A DNA stretch of 64,000 nucleotides from Abelmoschus esculentus (taxonomy: Eukaryota > Streptophyta > Magnoliopsida > Malvales > Malvaceae), in the NCBI GenBank assembly GCA_035048815.1, contig JAUCBN010000023.1, forward strand, positions 20,255,501 through 20,319,500, written 5' to 3'. Below the pieces are notes generated by a model. That model was not told the origin of the DNA and searched no databases. It worked only from the letters and a program-made list of their open reading frames with translations. This document shows, one piece after another, positions 22,832-35,535 of the stretch (position 1 is the stretch's first letter; each line of letters starts with the position of its first letter). The translations under genes and the position numbers were made by a program.

Positions 22832-25579
22832 TGTTTAAAATGATGTTTCCTCAGGAAGTTAGGCTGATATAGGTGATGGACAGGATAGCTAATTTATCTC
22901 CACTCTTTCAAGGCTTTAAAATGATGTGAAACTTAGAAATTAAGATTTATGCTAACTGAAAGCAAAAGGTTTTAAAGTATGGGATTGTCTATCTGTTTAT
23001 TAAAAGGAAAACCTATATTCCTATCATACACACAATTCCTTTTCAGGTTTATCTTTTTAATTTTATGTTAATTAACTTAACTAGCCTATCTTCAAGTCTC
23101 TGAATTTATAGAAATTCATATGAAAGAAAAAATTCAGCTACCCCTTAAAGTAACAACTGTGAAAGAATGAAAAACAGAATAAATACAGAAAGTAAATTAA
23201 TTTTTCATCAATCTTTACTTTGTTTGCATTTCAGGTATAGTTCTTGAACAGGAAAATGTGCTTAATTAACTTTTACTTAACATTTCATCAAACATATGTA
23301 GTGCCTTCTCTTGTGTTAATCATGAATATAACAAGTGCTAGTAGATATCTTCCTTTTTGGTACAACCAAATAAATGCAAGAATGAGCATCCATAAATGGG
23401 AATTGAAGAATAAAAGGTTTAGATTCATAAAGCTAAAGGGGTTGAAAAGAGTGATTTCATTAGCAAGAACTACTGAATAATGAGTTCCCATTTAAGAAAA
23501 AGATGGATTTCCAGTATAAACAAAAGGAAAGATAAAGTGCTGAAATTCTAGTTAATGGAAATTTTAAAACAATCTGTTCTCTGGGTGTTGAAAACCAACA
23601 GAAATCTACCTTTTTAGTGTGTTGGGAACAAATTCTAAAGACCACTAACTGAACTTTAACTTGATGAACAAGGAAACAAAAGCCTGTTTACATGGTGTTG
23701 GAATCTATTCCTTTTTGGTAATTTTAGAAAGATTTATGATTTCTAAAAGCTAAAGATTTTAGCAGATAAAATTTACTTTCCAGAATCCAACTATAAAACA
23801 AACAGGGTTCCCTCTTAAAGAAAACCCAATCTCAAAGGAGGATTTTAATCAGTTTAGTACATAAACAAGCTCCACTTAGGAAAGAATGAAGAACAATAAA
23901 ACAATGCAATCTTAACGTATGGACCTGATGGAGTTGTGCAAGATTTTGATTCAGTGCTGCAACAAATATGGACGGTTTTGATTGTTTTTTAGGTGAAAAC
24001 TCTGCAATGGGATAAACCCTTTTATAAGAAAGAAAAAAATAGATTAATGGTAGAGTTAAAATTTCATATCGAAAGAGACGAAGTTGAAAAAAAAAATATT
24101 TTTCTTAAAGTGAAAATCGTTTATCTCTTAATTATGTTTTTATTAATGTATCTATTTTAAATTAATGGATTTAGAGTTTAAAGTTAGAAATTATGGTTAG
24201 AGTTTAAGAAATCAGGGACAAGGTGTATTTTTAAGTGTAGGGTTTAAGAGTTAAAAAGTTAGAGTTGAAGCTTATAATTTATTTTTTAAAAATTTTAACC
24301 GGAAACGTAGAAGATTAATGGTATAAATTATATTATCAAGAAAATTTATAATTAAGAGAAAGAAAATATTTTATTACTTAGATTAATGGCATAAATCTTA
24401 AAATCGCACGTTAATTTACAATTATATTACTGAAAATTCACCTTATATTTTAATCGCACGTTAAATTATATTTAATTAATGTTTTCACTTTATATTTTTA
24501 CTAAGTGAATCTTCACTCGGTAAAAATTATTTTTAAACATAATTTACAGTAAATATTACTGAAGATTCACTTGATAAAAAGATGAGATAAAAAAATTAAT
24601 TAAATGAATGTATTTAATTGATTGGTTCAAAGATGTAGTAAAAAAGACTCATAATATAATTTTTCGAATTAATGGTATTTACAATTGTATTTGAGACTTA
24701 CCCACATAGTGATTTTAATTAGTTTTATATCTTTTCATTTATTTTATTTTTAATAAATTATTTTGTTCTTGTGGCACGATATTATTCTACCTTTTAGTAC
24801 GTTTTTCTTTTAATTTAGTTTTTATTAGGGTTGGATCTGACGACGCCACGACTGATCAAGATGGTGCTCCTTTTGTTATGTTGCTGATCTTCCTATATCG
24901 GACCCTCGATCTAGTATTGGATATGCGATTACATCTATTTTTTATCGCGATTGAGTGGTGGTAATGTCCTTGTTATCAACGTACCTTCATTGTAATATGC
25001 ATTTTTATGTTGTTTGTTGATGATTTTACCTATCATTATCGTCGATTTGGGTGATGTTTGTACCTACTTTATTTCGAGTCTTTGAATTAGGTTATAATCT
25101 TTTTCTTATCTGGTCCTATTATGATCTTACGTCGCTAGTTTTATTTACTAGATATATATATATAGATTTAAGTGTTTTGTTTACTATGATGTAAACTCTC
25201 GTTGTAATTTCGAATCTATTTTTGTTTTAATAAAATTAGTAGATCTTTATTCAAAAAAATTTATATAATTATTTCAAAAAAATTATAAAAGATACTATTA
25301 TAATCATTATAACCGATTAAAAAAATATTTCACAAATCCACCCCTTTCATTTCATCAATTTAAATAAATAAAACCAAGAGACTTGCACAAGAGTACAAAC
25401 TACTGTCACTCAATTCTATACAGATCAAACAATTTGTATCCTTTGCCATGTTTGGGAACTTCTTTTTTCCTGAGTTAATCGTATAAATATAAAACATAAT
25501 CTGTAAGAAATATACGTATAATTCTTGTGTTTAAATAACAAACAGCACCCATAAATTCGTATTTTGTATATATATGCAC
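22832..25579. other. FAD3 upstream region and spacer
   Basis: No coding exons seen. 22832 to about 24020 probably includes the FAD3 leader and a leader intron. Beyond that the DNA is A/T-rich, with no recognisable element ends. Confidence 0.45.
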
Positions 25580-28500
25580 CTAAGAGATAGCTGCATTTGT
25601 TCTATTCTCCATGTCTTTCACAGCATCGATTATCTTTTGTCTCTGTTCAGCCCAGACAGTGAAAAATTCCGGGCTGGGACGCCTCTTAAGGGTGCAGGGT
25701 GGTGTCGGCGAAATTGCGGCGACTGCTGATTTCTTAAGCAATTCTTTTTGCTTGTCATCTGCAAAGCAGAGCAGGGATTCTTCGCATACTTGCTGAGCCG
25801 ATGGTGGCGGGACTGGCTTAAAGTCTTGCAGCTTTGCATATTGTGAAATCAAGTGAAACATGTAATCGTAAACCCGATCCATGCTTATACTTTCCATCAA
25901 TTGTTGCGCTCTTTTTCCGATTGCCTCCGCCTGATTTACCAAATAGATCAGAAAGAATGCAAACAACATAACCAAAAACATGTACAAGACGGTAATTTAA
26001 ACCCGACAATGAACATGCTTCTTAGAGAAAGGTGATAAGTTGTGTTACTTGGACTGAGGGTCAAGTTTAATCCATGTTTCCGATATTTAAAAGTTCTTGA
26101 TTATTTATAGGATCATACCATATAACCATCGGAAACGAATGCAGTGTATGACCAGGATTCTAGATTCAGCTAAACCGAAAATGGTTCCTACTTATTGGAA
26201 ATTTAAGAGGTAAAAGATCACACCTGTGATGGGTGTGCATTTCCCCAGTCAACAGCAAACTTGATGGAGCGACATAAATCAATGGAAGAGACAGGCCAGT
26301 AGTTTAACTTCGGAACAAGAGCACGACTGAAGAAGTCTTCATATTGTGGGGAAATTAATAGAGGAAGTGAACCACAAGATAAAATATATTTCAAGCTTAC
26401 AGACCAAGCATAGCCTTCAGCATATATCTTATAACTGCAGACAAAATGAAACACATATGTTAGTATATACATTTAAAGGCAATAAATTTTAACAAACAGT
26501 TGGTCTAGTAGGATGAGGAGCTAGGTTAGCAAGGTTAGGGGTTTGAATCCTAGCATTGTGAATGGAGAAAACTAGGTTGGGAGGGTCTCCTCCATAATGG
26601 GTCTCTACAAAACCCGATCTGGATTAGTCGGCCAATGGTTCAGAAACTCGTGGTTAAACCAAAAAAGTGAGGCATCATGACCCACCAAGACAATCTCAAT
26701 AAGTGAAAACATTCTAAAAGGCTCATCTACTTAAAGCTTGGAGACCGAGTCAAAGACTACGGCAACTCATAGTTTTCAAGCTTGTTTAGGACTCCTAAGG
26801 AATACAGTCTAGGGAAGTTATAGGTCCGTCACACAAGCATATGACTATGTTCTCCTGAATCAAATGTGAATGATGGATATAGCTATGGGTGCTATGCTAT
26901 AGAAATATCAGTAGAAAACATCTGAATATCTGCTGCAGTAAAATAACAATCAAAGAAGAGAACTCACCGATGATTACACTGATTGGATAGTTTGGACCGC
27001 TCATACCCAGCCTTTTCTTCTTCTGTCCAATTCTGTATGGCACAATAAAAAGCAACATCATCAAATAACATATATGTTATCATCATTATTGCATTTGGAG
27101 GAGCATAACTTTGGTTGTTATACTTATCATTTCTACGGAAGAGAAATTCTTGCATACACAATTTTAAAACCAACCTGACGGATAATTTCTGTACCCCACA
27201 AATTAGAGTCATTGCACTGCATTAGCTCCAAGCGTATCGGAGATTCAACGTCTGGGTTTCCTTTCCAAAAGGCACGTGTAATCTTCTTCTCCCATGTTTG
27301 AGCTTGTGATCCCTGCTTAATTTCTTTGAACTGTTCATCCCATGGATGTATATTTACCTCTGACCTATAGATAAGTCATTCATAAAGGCAAGCATAAAAA
27401 TTCGAATCATTATCCACCAAAACTAACATAGATCAATCATAAACCATGTCTTTTATACCGGAACAGTAGCTGAGGCTAAAGAAAAATTGCAGGATAAAAA
27501 AAAAAGAGGGGCACTGAACATATACACACATATAGCGTACAGGATTCACATAACAAGAGAAACCCTTTAAAAAATACTTGGCTTTAACATTTACATTATG
27601 ACTTATGGTGTAATTGACATGAAGCATGGATACAGTGACATACAATGGTACAAATATAAGCAATTTTCACGCAATTCAGAATTACATCAAATGGTCTACT
27701 CCACTTAACATGCTATCTGCATATTAACAATTTAAAAAATGGGGCAGTCCACAGCAAGTTTATCTCTAATCCCTTCTATCCCCAGATTATGAGCAATTCA
27801 AGCTAATCATATCAGTTCAAGTTTGGGTTGATTTTGCTCATTGTTAACACAGATTATGCACATACCATCTTATAGTGAATCTAGACAAATTATAATCTCA
27901 ATAGAAGTTTGAGGTTCAATAATTCTTACCAACCCCAAAAGGACCAGTCAGGAAAAGGGATATCCAAGTGAGCCTCAGTCGTACAATAGCGGAATAGAGG
28001 TAACGGTAAAGACCCATTTCCGATTCCATTCCTCTCCATTGTAGGCTTATCCATGCAATCAAACATCATATCAACATCAGGGACCATCCCAGGATACTTT
28101 TTCAAAAGCTGTAAAATTCCCCATAGTGTAAACATCATTCTACTTTGTACACAAGCATAATACAAATCAACAAACAGTTTCCCTTCAACAATAACAATAC
28201 GAAACGCGGCATATTCCTTGGCTTGAGTTATGTGGTCTATGGAAATACGGGTATTGAACCATGGTTCAAGATCACGGTAAATGAACTTGAAAAAGTCTGG
28301 GCATTTTGGAGGGCTATGGGATGAGACTAAACCCTGACGTTCCTCCAGTTTCTCCCCCGAGGGTTGAGCACCACCGTCGGTGGCGGCATAACGACAAGTT
28401 AGATAGGAGCATTGGATGATCTTGTAAGCGCGGGTATGTAGGGATTCCTCACTGAAGTTCTTCGGCGGGAAAATATGCCACGGCGTTGGCTCTAAATTAT

Positions 28501-28767
28501 GTCCCACGATTGTTTTTGTATTAGAAGCAAAATTATCCACCTAAATCTCCCAGAAATAAAGAAAAAAACAGAAAAAAAAATCATCAGAACATTTCTCTTT
28601 TCATTGCAAACGAAATAAATACATATAAAAAAGAAAAGAAATAAAGGGTCGACCTTGTAGATGAGGAGGGCGACTAGGGGGAGGAAAGAAAGAGCAACGA
28701 CGGAGAAGAAGATATAAGAAGGTGAGCGAGGGTGGGCAGAGTGAACCCCAACTTGTTTTTTCGCCAT
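25580..28767 (-). CDS. GT90 O-glucosyltransferase (rumi/POGLUT-like, CAP10 domain)
   Basis: Six exons (28654-28767, 27930-28540, 27175-27364, 26968-27032, 26224-26434, 25580-25930) join in phase to 513 residues. The N-terminus MAKKQ... carries one membrane segment (about 17-36, YIFFSVVALSFLPLVALLIY), so this is a type II Golgi/ER protein. The lumenal part has the glycosyltransferase family 90 features CPDFFKFIYRDLEPW, AFWKGNPDV, YKIYAEGYAWSVSLKYILSCGS and PQYEDFF. Family members transfer glucose or xylose to protein Ser, or act on cell-wall glycans; the plant substrate is not known, so I give no symbol. The start is the first Met of exon 1, just before the membrane segment. Intron 4 contains a SINE-like insertion. 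No defects seen. Confidence 0.92.
26500..26640 (+). mobile_element. Possible tRNA-derived SINE in intron 4 of the GT90 gene
   Basis: The sequence 'ttggtctagtagga' fits an RNA polymerase III A box. About 35 bases on, 'ggtttgaatcc' fits a B box. This spacing is that of a tRNA-like SINE head. It is inserted opposite to the host gene. The tail and target duplication were not identified. Confidence 0.45.
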
Positions 28768-30371
28768 ATTTGAATTTGAATTGCGGCGGCGCCCTGGAAA
28801 TGGTGCCCTCTGCTTTTTGTTTTCTATGGAGACAGAAAACAAAAAGACATCATTATTAGTGATACCCTTTTTAGGGCAACTTTCTCTTACATTATATGTG
28901 TGTTTGGCATGGACATGGCGATGTTAGGTTCTCTACGCTCGACCTCCCCACCATCCACGTGGGTGGAGTGGAATTTCATACTTCCTCCGATGCCGCCTCC
29001 TGGCCTACGATTTTGTTCATTTTTTTCCTTTTTAATGATTTTAGCTCCTAAATACTTCCTGCAATTCTTCGCCGGCAATAGGATGTAAAAAGTTGATTCC
29101 AACAGAAAGCTTAATTAAAAAAAATCTATTTGAGTCGGAATCTGATTTAATCCGAAATATAATAATCTAAATCAGATTTGTATCCGTTTGTTGTTGACTC
29201 GAATCTGAGTTAAATCTGTTACTGTAGTAACCTAACTCGAATTGTATCCGATCGAGAATGACTCAAACTTAATTTCAATTTGTTACTGTGGACCTGAAAT
29301 CCAATCTGTATTCGATTGAAACAAATCTGAACCCGAGTCTGACCTAACAGATAACCGATGTTACTCGACTGAATCGATCTGAGACCTGATTTTACCCGAC
29401 CTGTTTTGAATCAGAGTTAATAAATGACCCGACTTGTTTTAAACTCGACATATTATTGACCTGGACTAATATTAACAAGACATAATATTTACATGACATA
29501 TAATTAAATATATCTATAATTTAATATTTAAAATATTTATAAATATAATTAATCTTAAAAATAAAATTATACAAGAGAATTAATATTTATAAATATTTAT
29601 ATGACTTGTTTTATATAGGTCACGCCTAAAAAATCGAATCTCATACCGCTCTACACCTTATTTTACAATCATTTTAATTTGATTATGATCACTCAAAAAT
29701 TAAAGTTTTAAATTTTATTTTTATTTAATTTAGTCTTTATTTAATTAAAATCAATTTATATATTTTAAAATTATTTCAATATGATCATAGAAAATTAGTT
29801 TAGTGATTAAAGAATTAGTCTTAAAGAACTAATTTGGTGATTTGAACTTAAGAGATTAGTGTTGTGCTTAAAGATTTAATAATATACATTTAAATATATA
29901 TATATATTATATTAAAGTATATTATATAAGTATATTATATATATTATAAGTATATTATATATTACATATAATACATAAAGTATAATACATTAAAGTATAT
30001 TATATATGCATTAAACTATATTATATACATCTAATATATATGAATATACATATATTAATGTATACATATACATACATACTTATATAAGTATACATACAAT
30101 ATATAAATTATATATATATGCATATCCCCGTACTTATTTTTCTATCCGGCACAACGATTTATCAATATATATAAGCTCAAAAATCAAATTGTTTATAGAA
30201 ATTTTGGTATGTGGATTAAAAAAAGGGACCAAAATAACTTGTATTTGTGTAGTTCACATAGAAAAAGGAAGAATATGAAATCTAAACTTCCAAACCCTAC
30301 CTATAAAAGCTGAAACCCTGTGATTGAGGGTTGGCTGCTCGAACGCTTCAATGCTGAGAAGTGATCATAAA
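28768..30371. other. Spacer between the GT90 gene and anthranilate synthase
   Basis: No exons recognised. It includes the GT90 promoter region, a dispersed repeat (29079-29790) and a TA-rich low-complexity stretch (about 29880-30125). Confidence 0.5.
29079..29790 (+). repeat. Dispersed repeat, copy A (partner at 34893)
   Basis: It starts 'taggatgtaaaaag' and shares long collinear words with 34893-35535 in the same orientation, for example 'ctgttactgtagtaa', 'ctgagacctgattttacccg', 'aataaatgacccgacttgtt' and 'ttattttacaat'. Divergence is roughly 15-25% by eye. No coding capacity. Confidence 0.7.
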
Positions 30372-33300
30372 TTATTTATCAACAAATGACGACTCAGCAA
30401 GATCGATGGCACGGGCAAGAGCCGCAGCTTTATTCTCACACTCTCTCTGTTCATCAGCAGGAACACTATCTGCAACAATTCCAGCCCCAGCTTGGATGTG
30501 AGCAACCCATTCTCGACGCTTGTTCACATCTTTGTACGAATACATGGTGTCATAACGAGTCGCAGTTGGAAAGACGATGGTTCTCAGTGCAAGGGCAATG
30601 TCCATATCACCGGAGAATGAAATGCCTCCAAATCCACCACTATATGGTCCTCGCCTTGTAACTTCTAGTTGATCAATCAACTCCATTGCTTTTACCTGCA
30701 TTGCAGTGTTAAGAAAATGGTAAACCAGAATGAAGTAAAGCTTACATAACCACCACTAGAAATAGAACAAGGTTGGTAAGAGGAAAACCTTTGGTGCCCC
30801 ACTAACAGTTCCCACGGGCAATGCTGCACGCAAGGCATCCCAGCTAGTTAAACCATCAAGTAATTCTCCTGTGACCTGCATGTTCATATACAACATTGCC
30901 ACTATGAACAACAGCATACGTAAGCATTGCATAGCTGCATAAATAATGCAAGAAAATAAGCTTAAGGTTCACATCTCCCCCATCTGGTTCATACATGTAC
31001 TTCCAGAAAGGGTCAGCATACCGTTGAACTGATGTGCATAACATGGGAATACCGCTCGATATTCATCAGCTTTTCAACCTTAACAGATCCTGGCTTGGAA
31101 ACCTGCATTAACGTAAATATGTACAAGCTTATGGCCAATGTATACAAGTAGAAATTATAGTCTATCTCTAATCGAGTATATTGCAAAAATGATGGTCTAA
31201 GTGAATTATTCACAACAAGAGCGTATATTTGCCAAAGTGATCCTGAGAATAAATAAGCAGCATGCTTGAGTAAATGATATATTAGAATTTCTGAAAACTT
31301 GAATTAAAAATTAAAGGTCAGTATTAGAAAAATAAACCTTTCCAACATCATTCCTTCCCAAGTCAACTAGCATAATGTGCTCTGCACACTGCTTTTCATC
31401 AGCTAAAAGTTCCTTTTCCAACATTAAATCTTCCTTGGGTGTTTTCCCTCTTCTAATGGTCCCAGCAAGAGGTCGATTAGTAATTTTTCCCTGCCAACAA
31501 GATATAAAGAAAAGGCAAAAAATGTCAGTTAACAGCAATCTAATGCAAAAACACTTTTGACGATAGGGGCAGATGGGTAATGTATTGGGAAACCTCACTA
31601 ATAAACCATCAGATGAGGAACCATACCGGAACAGATATTGCATGAAAATATTCATTCAACAAATACCTTCTTCACACGAGTAAGAATTTCCGGACTGGAA
31701 GCAACAAGTATACACCCTCTAGCCTGATAAGAGGAAAAACATGTTCAAAAGCTAGAATATCATTAAGCAAAGCATTTACAACCAGGATAAAGGGGTAAAC
31801 CTGCAAATATGTCATATATGGACTCGGATTAACTATCCTCAGGGCTCTATATATTTCAAACGGATCGGCAAATGTTCTGCGTTCAAAGCGCTGGCTTAAT
31901 ACAATTTGGAAAATATCACCGGCCATAATATGCTCTTTAGCCTGCAACACAGCCTCCTTGTATGCTTCACTTGTCATGCTTGATATATCCAATTTTGGGC
32001 CAAAAAGACGAGTAAACAACTTTATTGAACCTGCAGGTAGCTTTGGGCTGAATTGACAATTCAATCAGAAAATTTACAACTGAAAGTGAGGAAAGATGTT
32101 CAGAAAGGTATGTAATGAATAAGAAAACAATCACTCACGGATCTATATCATGTACTCTGGATACTAAAGTTTCCAATCTTTTCATGCCATCATTATAGGC
32201 CTCATCAACTGAAGAATATTGATCTAACCGCACCCAATGAATCACAAATGCTTTCTGCGATAAAAAATTTAATAAATCAAAGACAAGATCATTCTCAAAA
32301 GAAGCCACAAAGTCAACGTAAGTTTAAAATGAAGACTTCAAATAAAGATGCATAACTTCATTAGTGGAAATCACAAGAATCTTGGCATCACTATAAACCA
32401 TTGAAACAGCCCTAAGTTATGAAAGAGCAAGTGTTACACAATTTCAACACATAAATTTAAGTAACACTAAAGGAAATAAGAGGTGCCACTAAATACATAT
32501 ACACCCTGGCAAATAAAACAAATGGAAATATACTAAGAGAGATATTGTATATACAGTATAGGCCAATGTAAAATACCTTCTCAACATGATCAAATACAAT
32601 GACATCATCATAGAGGCCAAGATGAACATCTGGAAGGTTTCGGTCATCCAGGGGAGCGCTAGGGAATGGAAGCTTCTTTTTCTCTATATACCGCACTGTG
32701 TCATATGAGAAATAGCCAACCCAGCCACCTGAACAAATACGCTGTATAATTACACCATAATTTGGTGTCTACAAAAACAATAGCCTTCCATTCTTCTATT
32801 TCATCCATTAAACTGATGTGAAAAATAAATATTTCCAGAAATGTCAAATGGTAGCAGAATCCTAGAGTGATTATAAAAAATCAATACTAGATCATATACA
32901 AAAGGAAATAAAAAATAAACAAGATCAGAAAAAGCATAAAGTACAAAGTTAATTATAAAACCTACATACAATACCCAAAAGGGGAACAATGAACATGAAG
33001 CGAGGCTAAAGCTATTGGTCCACATCACTCACCACAAAATACTTCTGGAAGTTCGTCTATCCGTTGGGGCTCCCATCCCTCCATAATTCTCAGTGGAACA
33101 GTCATGGGATCATCCACAATCTCCTCCGTCATCTTCCCCTCGTCATGGTTCATAATTGTAACCATATTTTCTTTAGCCACTATTTCAATGCTAGGCTGAG
33201 CTCCAACAACACTATACCTTCCCTAACATCAATTAACCCAAAATACATGTGAACATAAATATAGTTCAACTGTAGTCTATAAAAATATAGCAGGCGCATG

Positions 33301-33973
33301 AAGAGGAACTTACAACACTGGAAGCCTGTAAACCAGGCTCGACAGACTCGAACAAAAAGCTCGGAGCATCCCTATCATCTTCCTTAACTAGACATCTATA
33401 TGCTATCACTGGCGTCAAGTGATCCGAGAATATACATCGGTAAAGAGGAACTAAATTCCCATTCTTCGAAGCTTCTCGAAATTTCACTGACTGGTCAACT
33501 GTACACGTTCAAATCATATACATACATATATATTTAAAAGAAGATTCATGTATTGCATTAGCAGAATAAATTACAAACTAAAACATTCAATTTTATATAT
33601 CAGTTACTCAAAAAAGTAAATCAGTGATAACATAAACCATTGGCGGCTTTAAAAATACCAATTTCAATCAGAATAAAAAGGAAATGACGTCTTTATCTTC
33701 TGCGCTTCCCCATGAACTAAATAGAACTCAAAAATCGTTTTTTTTTAATTTTGCGATCTAAGTGAGGACGATAGTACCTAGCGAAGGAGATGATGAAAGC
33801 GAAGAGCATTTCAGCGTACGGACGCGAGAAGTGGAGCCGATAAGAGAAATGGACCTCGAAAAGGAGCCGGGGAATCTTGGGATGCAGTTGACGGAAACGG
33901 TTGAAGAGAGACGGAGGGGAGTCGACGGGAGCCGAGTGGGAGTAAAGGCTAGGGTTTCCATGGTAGCGGCCAT
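30372..33973 (-). CDS. ASA1: Anthranilate synthase alpha subunit, plastid
   Basis: Eleven exons (33778-33973, 33314-33498, 33033-33222, 32577-32728, 32139-32254, 31801-32047, 31667-31723, 31338-31490, 31022-31102, 30789-30875, 30372-30695) give 595 residues. This is component I of the enzyme that converts chorismate and glutamine-derived ammonia to anthranilate, the committed step to tryptophan and auxin. Residues 1 to about 60 are Ser/Arg-rich and poor in acids, a plastid transit peptide. The Trp feedback site is represented by FLFES (113-117), the LLES equivalent. The chorismate-binding domain shows PLAGTIRRG, LVDLGRNDVG, VSGAPK and GGFGGISFSGDMD. Nothing suggests loss of feedback control. 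Length matches Arabidopsis ASA1, but I cannot separate ASA1 from ASA2 orthology. Confidence 0.95.
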
Positions 33974-34189
33974 AGTAGCACTTGTCTTTCTTGTTCAAAA
34001 GTGAAACTGCAGCTCTGAAAACACTAAAATTTCAGTTTCCAAATATGAAGACAATGGCTAGGGCTTTGCGCTCACTGTCAAAGAGAGGAAAAGTCAGCTC
34101 CGTTGGCTGATATTATATTTTGATCAAGCTACTTAATATATAAAATAATTTTAAAAAAATATTCTTAAATTATTTAGTTTAAAATAATA

Positions 34190-34443
34190 CTCTCTTCTTC
34201 CTACTATTTTGTTCATTATTGATTTTTTTAGTCAAACTTTTCAACTTTTACTTATTATAATTTTAAATATATTATTGATAAAAATATTAAAAAAATATGT
34301 TTTAAAAATCTTTAATAAAGTAGTTTAAAAATATATTTTTTAAAATTTAATAAATTAAAATATTTAAAATAACTATGGTCAAAGTTAAAAAAGTTTGACT
34401 TTTAAAAAATCAATAATGGACACCATATATGAGACAGAGGGAG
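34190..34443. mobile_element. Stowaway-like MITE
   Basis: The 254-bp block is an almost complete palindrome. The left arm 'cattattgattttttt..agtcaaacttttc' reappears inverted as 'gtttgacttttaaaaaatcaataatgg'. The ends read CTCTCTTC... and ...GAGACAGAGGGAG, the CTCCCTC-type Stowaway terminus, and both sides carry TA, the Tc1/mariner target. It lies about 220 bp upstream of the anthranilate synthase start codon. Confidence 0.8.
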
Positions 34444-34892
34444 TAGTATTTAATATTATTATAAAAATATTTTTAAAGTAAATAAAATATTTATTTTAAA
34501 TAATTTTTAACATATATAAAATAATAATATAAATGAGAATAAATAAGTTTATTTAAAATATTTATAATAAAGTTAAAAATCAAAGGACTCTTTAAAAAAA
34601 CTTTCTAAATTAAACTGAAAATAATTTTAACCCTAAAATAATTTAACGGGTTTGAATTAATTAGTCTTTTAATTAATAAGGATGATTATATATCGGATTA
34701 TAGATTAAATCAATATCGAATAAATCCAATTATCATATTAATTTACGATTTAAATTAAGTACATCATTTTTATGCATAATGCTAACATTTAAGAATGATG
34801 TTACGACTTGTCAATATTTTATCTATTTTTATATTTACCTTCAAAAATAAAAATTAATTTGGATATTTAGTCTAGATTCATTAAGTCAAAAT

Positions 34893-35535
34893 TAAGACTA
34901 AAGATGTAAAAAGCTGACTCGACTTGAAAACCCAATTGAAACTTGTTAGAGTCAGAACTTGGTTTGATCAGAGGATATAATGACATGAACACGATCTGTA
35001 TCCGACTGTTGTTGATCCGAATCCGAGTTGGACATGTTACTGTAGTAATTGAACCTGAACTTTATCTGAACGAGAATGAACCGAACCCGATTTCAACCTG
35101 TTACTGTGAATCCAAAAACCGACCTGTATCCAACTGAAACGAGCCCGAACCTAAGTCTGACCTAGCAGATAAACGATATTATCCAACTGAATCGACCTGA
35201 GACCTGATTTTACCCGACCTATTTTGAACTCGACCTAATAAATGACCCGACTTGTTTTGAATTCGGCCTATTATTGACCTAAATTAATATTAACAATAGA
35301 TTAAGATATTCATTTGAAACTACTTTAGGTTGGATAAAAAATTCTGCATATTTTTATATATGTTTCATCTAAAAAAATCGAATCTTGTGCCGCTCTATAC
35401 CTTATTTTACAATTATTTTAAATTGGTTATTATCATTCGAAAATTAAGTTTTAAATTTTATTTTTTATTCAATTTGATCCTCATTTAATTAAAATTAGAT
35501 TATATATTTTAAAATTTGTTTCAATTTGATCCTCG
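34893..35535 (+). repeat. Dispersed repeat, copy B (partner at 29079)
   Basis: It is collinear with 29079-29790 and starts 'taaagatgtaaaaagctgac'. The two direct copies bracket the anthranilate synthase gene about 5.8 kb apart. Confidence 0.7.

Noticed and set aside
33717..34004. ORFs in other frames and on the plus strand over the first exon of anthranilate synthase
   Set aside because: They overlap the transit-peptide exon, have no homology I recognise and no splice continuity.
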